A DNA stretch of 64,000 nt, from contig NZ_JAME01000001.1 of the NCBI RefSeq assembly GCF_000521865.1, forward strand, positions 124,001 to 188,000, written 5' to 3'. The stretch is from Roseivivax isoporae LMG 25204 (lineage in GTDB: Bacteria; Pseudomonadota; Alphaproteobacteria; Rhodobacterales; Rhodobacteraceae). Of the stretch, positions 60,606-64,000 are shown piece after piece; position 1 is the first letter of the stretch, and every line of letters starts with the position of its first letter. Below the pieces are notes generated by a model. It was not told where the DNA came from and ran no database searches. It was given only the letters and a program-made list of their open reading frames with translations. The translations under genes and the position numbers were made by a program.

Positions 60606-60806
60606 TCAATCGTCGGCAGCTTCGATCGTTGCGGTCTCCTGGCCGTCCACGGCGGTGGCGGCGGTGCCAATCAGGTCGAGCGCCTGGCCCGAGATGCCGC
60701 CGTATGCGGCGATGGCGAGGCCGACGACGGCTGCGGTGAGAACGACCCAGTCGACCGTGACGGCGCCGTCTTCGTCCTTGCGGAAGGTCTTGATGAACTT
60801 GAGCAT
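60606..60806 (-). CDS. Flp-type pilin 2
   Basis: A 66-residue prepilin almost identical in plan to the downstream pilin: leader MLKFIKTFRKDEDG, cut after Gly14, then AVTVDWVVLTAAVVGLAIAA and a tail ending TATIEAADD. Residues 12-32 are nearly the same in both pilins; the C-terminal tails differ. Asp+5/Trp+6 again replace Glu/Tyr. It is the first gene of the tad transcript, preceded by a CGGAGA ribosome site, and is probably the major subunit. Confidence 0.9.
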   Translation of the reverse strand: MLKFIKTFRKDEDGAVTVDWVVLTAAVVGLAIAAYGGISGQALDLIGTAATAVDGQETATIEAADD

Positions 60807-61150
60807 GTTTAGTCTCCGTGGATACCGATGTTACCAACCAACCGCGCCGGACCTTCGCTGGGCTCTCTCACTTCCCCGCCCGCTGCGGTATGACGCCAAT
60901 TAGCCGGGGGATTCGGGCAGGAGTTTGGCCGGATCGCGCCGATTTTGCAGTTAACGTTAATTTCGCGAAGTCCCCCCAAGCCGTTGATCCACGGACGCAA
61001 TCGCCGCACCGCGCGCCGCGGGCAGGCCACGGGACCCGCGCCCATGTGGCCGACATGTCGCCCTCGGCAGCAGGTTCGGACGCCGGTCTTTGTGCAGGAG
61101 TGTCCCTGTGGCATGCTCCCCGGACAAAGAGACAGAGGCAGAGCAGGCCC
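60807..61150. promoter_or_regulatory. Divergent control region flp2 / lytic transglycosylase
   Basis: A 344-base non-coding gap that must hold the tad promoter and the transglycosylase promoter. A perfect palindrome TTAACGTTAA lies at 60951-60960 in an otherwise GC-rich stretch and is a candidate operator. I see no clear sigma70 or sigma54 promoter. The plus-strand reading frame that extends the transglycosylase through this gap is not coding-like. Confidence 0.5.
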
Positions 61151-62011
61151 ATGATCTTCCGACCGGTCCTCGGTGCCGCGCTTGCCGCGGCGCTGGTCAC
61201 GGGTGTTCCCGCGCCTCCCGTCGCGGCCGAGGTCGCGCGCGTCATCGCCAATTCCTCCGCCCGCTTCGTCAAGCCGCCCGGCTCCGGCACGGCCAAGCGC
61301 ATCACCGTGACGATCGCCCCCCGCGACAATCCCGCCGTCCTGCCGCCGCCCGAGAAGCCCGCGCCGGTCGAGCGCACCGCCGCGACCGTGGCGCCCAAGC
61401 AGCCCGCGGGGGCCGCCACGGGCCGCTACGCCTGGTACTGGGACGTGATCGCGCCCGGTTTTGACGGCGCGGGGCCGGGGCGGCTCGAGCCCGCGCTCGC
61501 CGGTCTCCGGCAGGGTCCGGCGGGCGGCACCGTCGCCGCCCCGCGGCTCCAGGCTCTGCAGGACATGGCACGCGCCCACGGCGCCCACATCCTGCGCGAG
61601 AGCGTCGGCACCGACGTCTCGCCCGCATTGGCGCTTGCGGTCATGGCGGTCGAATCGGGGGGCCGCGCCGATGCGGTCAGCAGCGCCGGCGCGCAGGGCC
61701 TCATGCAGCTCATGCCCGGCACCGCCAGGCGGTTCGGCGTCAGCGACAGCTTCGACCCGGCGCAGAGCATCGCCGGCGGCGTCGCCTTCCTCGACTTCCT
61801 GATGAAGAAGTTCGACGGCGACCCGCTCTTCGTGATCGCGGGCTACAACGCGGGCGAGAACTCCATCGCGCCGAACGCGGGCGTGCCGCCCTACGCCGAG
61901 ACGCGCGACTACGTGCCCAAGGTCCTCGCGGCCTTCGAGGTGGCCAAGGGGCTCTGCCGCACGCCGCCCATGTTCCTCTCGGACGGCTGCGTCTTCCACG
62001 GCATGAACTAG
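61151..62011 (+). CDS. Soluble lytic murein transglycosylase (SLT domain)
   Basis: A 286-residue periplasmic enzyme. Signal peptide MIFRPVLGAALAAALVTGVP (cut near VAAE), a Pro/Ala linker (about 45-90), and an SLT domain (about 150-260). The catalytic Glu is in AVMAVESGGRADAVSSAG, followed by GLMQLMPGTARRFGV, and the GYNAGENSIAPNAGVPPYAE motif. It cleaves glycan strands with anhydro-sugar formation. Divergent from the flp pilin genes, so it may make room for the pilus. Its TAG stop shares CTAG with the stop of the opposite gene. Confidence 0.92.
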   Translation: MIFRPVLGAALAAALVTGVPAPPVAAEVARVIANSSARFVKPPGSGTAKRITVTIAPRDNPAVLPPPEKPAPVERTAATVAPKQPAGAATGRYAWYWDVIAPGFDGAGPGRLEPALAGLRQGPAGGTVAAPRLQALQDMARAHGAHILRESVGTDVSPALALAVMAVESGGRADAVSSAGAQGLMQLMPGTARRFGVSDSFDPAQSIAGGVAFLDFLMKKFDGDPLFVIAGYNAGENSIAPNAGVPPYAETRDYVPKVLAAFEVAKGLCRTPPMFLSDGCVFHGMN

Positions 62012-63429
62012 GATGCGCGCAGGACGGCGCCCGGGTTCATGATGCCCATCGGGTCGAGCGCCGCCTTGATCGCCCGCATCGCGCCGAGCTTGGCCGGATC
62101 CTGGTAGCGTTCGAGGTCGTCGACCTTGAGCCGCCCGATGCCGTGCTCGGCGCTGACCGATCCGCCCATCTCGTGCACGAGGTCGTGGACCGTGCGCTTG
62201 ATGGCGTCGCGGCGATGCTCGTGGTCCGCGCGTGTCGCGCCCGGCGCGGGAAAGACGTTGTAGTGCAGGTTCCCGTCGCCCACGTGGCCGAAGCAGTTCA
62301 CCCGGAACGCGCCGAGCCGCGCGAGCCGCGCGATCCCCTCGGGGATGAAGTCCGGGATGGCGGAGAGCGGCACCGAGATGTCGTGCGAGGACACCGCGCC
62401 AATCTTGCGGTTGGCCTCGGGGATGCGTTCGCGGATCTCCCAGAAATCCCGCGCCTGCGCCTCGGACTGCGCGACGAGCCCGTCCGTGACGAGCCCGGCC
62501 TCGGAGGCCTCGGCGAAGAGCGTCTCGAGCGCCGCGGCCGGGTCGAGCCCGCGGGCCAGGCCCACCTCGATCAGCACCGACCAGTCGGGCGGCGTCGCGA
62601 AGGGCTGGCGCACCTCCGGCAGCACCTCGGCGAGGAAGTCGTAGCCGGTGCGCCCCATGATCTCGAACGCGCTCACGCCCTCGCCCAGCTGGTCGCGCGC
62701 CAGCGCGAGCAGCGACAGCGCCGCGCGCGGATCCCGCACCACGAGGAGCGCGGTGCCGGTGGCGGCCGGCTGCGGAAAGAGCCGCAGGCTCGCCGCGGTG
62801 ATGAAGCCGAGCGTGCCCTCGGCCCCGATCAGGAGGCTGCGCAGGTCGTAGCCGGTATTGTCCTTCCGCAGCCGCCGGAGCCCGTGCCAGATCTCGCCCG
62901 AGGGCAGCACCGCCTCGAGCCCGAGGCAGAGCTCGCGCGCATTGCCGTAGCGCAGCACGTTCACCCCGCCCGCGTTCGTCGACAGGAGCCCCCCGATCCG
63001 CGCCGAGCCTTCCGAGGCGAGCGAGAGCGGAAAGAGCCGCCCGGCCGCGCGCGCCGCGTCCTGGACGTCGGCCAGGATGGCACCGGCCTCGGCCACCAGC
63101 ACGTTCTCCTCGGCCCAGGTGCCGCGGATCGCGGTCATGCGCTCGAGCGAGACGAGCAGCGGCGCCGCCGCACCCCCGGGCATGATCTGTCCGCCGACGA
63201 GCCCCGTGCCGCCGCCATAGGGCACAAGGCCCACGCCAGCCCGCGCGGCGTGGCGGACGATCGTCGCCACCTCTTCAGCGCCGCGCGGCAGCGCCACGCC
63301 CGCGACCGCCCCCTGCCAGCGGCCGCGCGGCTCCTCGAGAAAGCGCGGCTCGGGCGGGCGGAGCGTGTCGTCGGGCAGCGCGGCGGCGAGGGTGTCGAGA
63401 AAGGTCTGGTCGGCGGAGGCGAGCGTCAT
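62008..63429 (-). CDS. FAD-linked oxidase (GlcD/D-2-hydroxyacid dehydrogenase family)
   Basis: A 473-residue flavoprotein. The FAD-binding PCMH domain (about 20-210) has PYGGGTGLVGGQIMPGG, the glycine-rich loop that holds the pyrophosphate, and SEGSARIGGLLSTNAGGVNV. The C-terminal FAD-oxidase domain carries CFGHVGDGNLHYNVFP and SAEHGIGRLKVDDL. It oxidises a D-2-hydroxyacid such as D-lactate, glycolate or 2-hydroxyglutarate; the exact acid is open. I start it at 63429 because the next upstream Met (63450) gives a poor N-terminus. It ends head-on with the transglycosylase, stops overlapping by 4 bases. Confidence 0.9.
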   Translation of the reverse strand: MTLASADQTFLDTLAAALPDDTLRPPEPRFLEEPRGRWQGAVAGVALPRGAEEVATIVRHAARAGVGLVPYGGGTGLVGGQIMPGGAAAPLLVSLERMTAIRGTWAEENVLVAEAGAILADVQDAARAAGRLFPLSLASEGSARIGGLLSTNAGGVNVLRYGNARELCLGLEAVLPSGEIWHGLRRLRKDNTGYDLRSLLIGAEGTLGFITAASLRLFPQPAATGTALLVVRDPRAALSLLALARDQLGEGVSAFEIMGRTGYDFLAEVLPEVRQPFATPPDWSVLIEVGLARGLDPAAALETLFAEASEAGLVTDGLVAQSEAQARDFWEIRERIPEANRKIGAVSSHDISVPLSAIPDFIPEGIARLARLGAFRVNCFGHVGDGNLHYNVFPAPGATRADHEHRRDAIKRTVHDLVHEMGGSVSAEHGIGRLKVDDLERYQDPAKLGAMRAIKAALDPMGIMNPGAVLRAS

Positions 63430-63517
63430 GGTCTGGCGGGTCCCGGTCATCGTCTGGGCTGCAGACCTAGCCCGGCTCGACCGGCGACCCAAGGCGTTTC
63501 CGCGGCCGCGCGGCCGC

Positions 63518-64000
63518 TCAGCCGTCGGTCAGCCATTCGGGGTCGAGCACCATGACCGTTCGCCGCGCGGGCAGGGTGGCGAGCGAGACCTCGAGGGACG
63601 AGGTGCCGGGCCGCTCGACCGCCCAGACCTCGGACACGCCGTCGAGGAAATCCTCGAGCGCATAGGGCGAGAACCAGTGCATGGGGATCACCACCGACGC
63701 GCGCAGCCGCTCGACCACGCGGATCATGGCCTCGCGCGACATGGTGTAGCCGCCGTCGACCGGCACCATGACCACGTCGAGCCGCCCGAGCGCCGCGTAT
63801 TGCGCGTCGCTCGGCTCCTGGTGCAGGTGCCCCAGGTGCCCGATGCAGAGCCCCGCCATCTCGAAGACGAAGATCGAGTTGCCGCGCTCCTCGACCCCGC
63901 CATAGGCCGAGCGGATGTCGGTCGACACGTTCCGCACCAGCACCTCGCCCAGGTCGAGATGGTGGTCGATCCCCGCCCCGAACGTTTCCCCCCATCCCGG
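63518..64000 (-). CDS. MBL-fold metallo-hydrolase, C-terminal part
   Basis: The final 160 codons of a gene that enters from the right edge. The visible part has GHLGHLHQEP (metal-ligand-type histidines), ALGRLDVVMVPVDGGYTMSR (the Asp-containing strand of the beta-lactamase fold) and VVIPMHWFSPYALEDFLDGV (the last His). These match UlaG-like Zn-dependent hydrolases. The first metal motif HxHxDH lies outside the window. The substrate is unknown. Close behind the FAD oxidase start, on the same strand, with 88 bases between. Confidence 0.82.
   Translation of the reverse strand, partial: PGWGETFGAGIDHHLDLGEVLVRNVSTDIRSAYGGVEERGNSIFVFEMAGLCIGHLGHLHQEPSDAQYAALGRLDVVMVPVDGGYTMSREAMIRVVERLRASVVIPMHWFSPYALEDFLDGVSEVWAVERPGTSSLEVSLATLPARRTVMVLDPEWLTDG

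Noticed and set aside
60951-60960. TTAACGTTAA considered as a CtrA box.
   Set aside because: CtrA sites are TTAA-N7-TTAA; the spacing here is only 2, so I list it only as an unnamed palindrome.
60818-61150. N-terminal extension of the lytic transglycosylase across the divergent control region.
   Set aside because: It would place the signal peptide in the interior of the protein and has low-complexity, non-coding-like residues.

Overview
The window is a 64 kb piece of GC-rich chromosome that is densely packed with genes. Gene content and order point to an alphaproteobacterium of the Rhodobacterales (Roseobacter/Paracoccus type). The evidence is a petABC bc1 operon beside an fsa-type transaldolase and priA, a DUF484-xerC pair, a TIGR02186-TauE pair, a Bug/Tct transporter, a tad/cpa pilus locus of alphaproteobacterial order, and small conserved proteins typical of this group. 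Almost everything is housekeeping or widely shared accessory DNA. I see no rRNA, tRNA, CRISPR array, insertion sequence or prophage.

Layout. 0-3 kb (minus): the N-terminal part of an FMN-dependent lactate/2-hydroxyacid dehydrogenase, a PPOX-fold flavoprotein, trpA and aroC. 3.4-6.4 kb (plus): DUF484, xerC, a PaiB-like FMN protein and a GST, facing a LpxQ-like outer-membrane barrel. 7.3-10 kb: the cytochrome bc1 operon petABC, closed by a two-way terminator against fsa transaldolase. 10.9-19.5 kb (plus): priA, an S49 protease, a 55-residue membrane/Cys-rich protein, a Ca/Na antiporter, a FolM-like reductase, an AT-rich island with a DnaA box, uvrC, a lambda-endolysin-like muramidase and a PRC-barrel protein. 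19.5-21.6 kb (minus): a thioesterase and the TauE/TIGR02186 pair. 21.7-27.3 kb: tctCBA plus a gamma-glutamyltransferase, divergent from a LysR regulator. 27.3-32.1 kb (minus): a BMP-type nucleoside ABC importer. 32.2-33.8 kb (minus): rimI, tsaB and nfuA, with an Irr/ICE-like palindrome upstream. 34-41.2 kb: a DUF7282 protein, UspA, a class IV aminotransferase, an ABC1 kinase, a rhomboid that lacks its catalytic residues, a phospholipase D and murJ. 41.3-48.6 kb: glnD and a PBP activator (minus), then rsmI, yraN, gshB and an esterase (plus). 48.5-60.8 kb (minus): comM, then the complete core of a Tad pilus locus read as flp2-flp1-cpaB-cpaC-ompA-like-cpaE-cpaF-tadB-tadC-tadD-like-tadD-cpaA. 61.1-64 kb: a soluble lytic transglycosylase divergent from the pilins, an FAD-linked oxidase and a partial MBL-fold hydrolase.

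How the parts work together. The Tad locus encodes two Flp pilins, the prepilin peptidase, the secretin, the ATPase, the TadZ-type localiser, the two inner-membrane platform proteins and lipoprotein accessory factors. A periplasmic transglycosylase reads from the same intergenic region and could open peptidoglycan for the machine. Strong hairpins lie after flp2, flp1 and cpaB and probably step expression down from pilin to machinery. The TadE/F/G pseudopilins and CpaD are absent from the locus. I did not find a clearly new multi-gene system. The best leads are the Tad hairpin/variant-pilin arrangement, the conserved-looking pseudo-rhomboid, the nfuA palindrome, the lambda-R-like chromosomal muramidase, the small Cys-rich membrane protein and the TauE/TIGR02186 pair.
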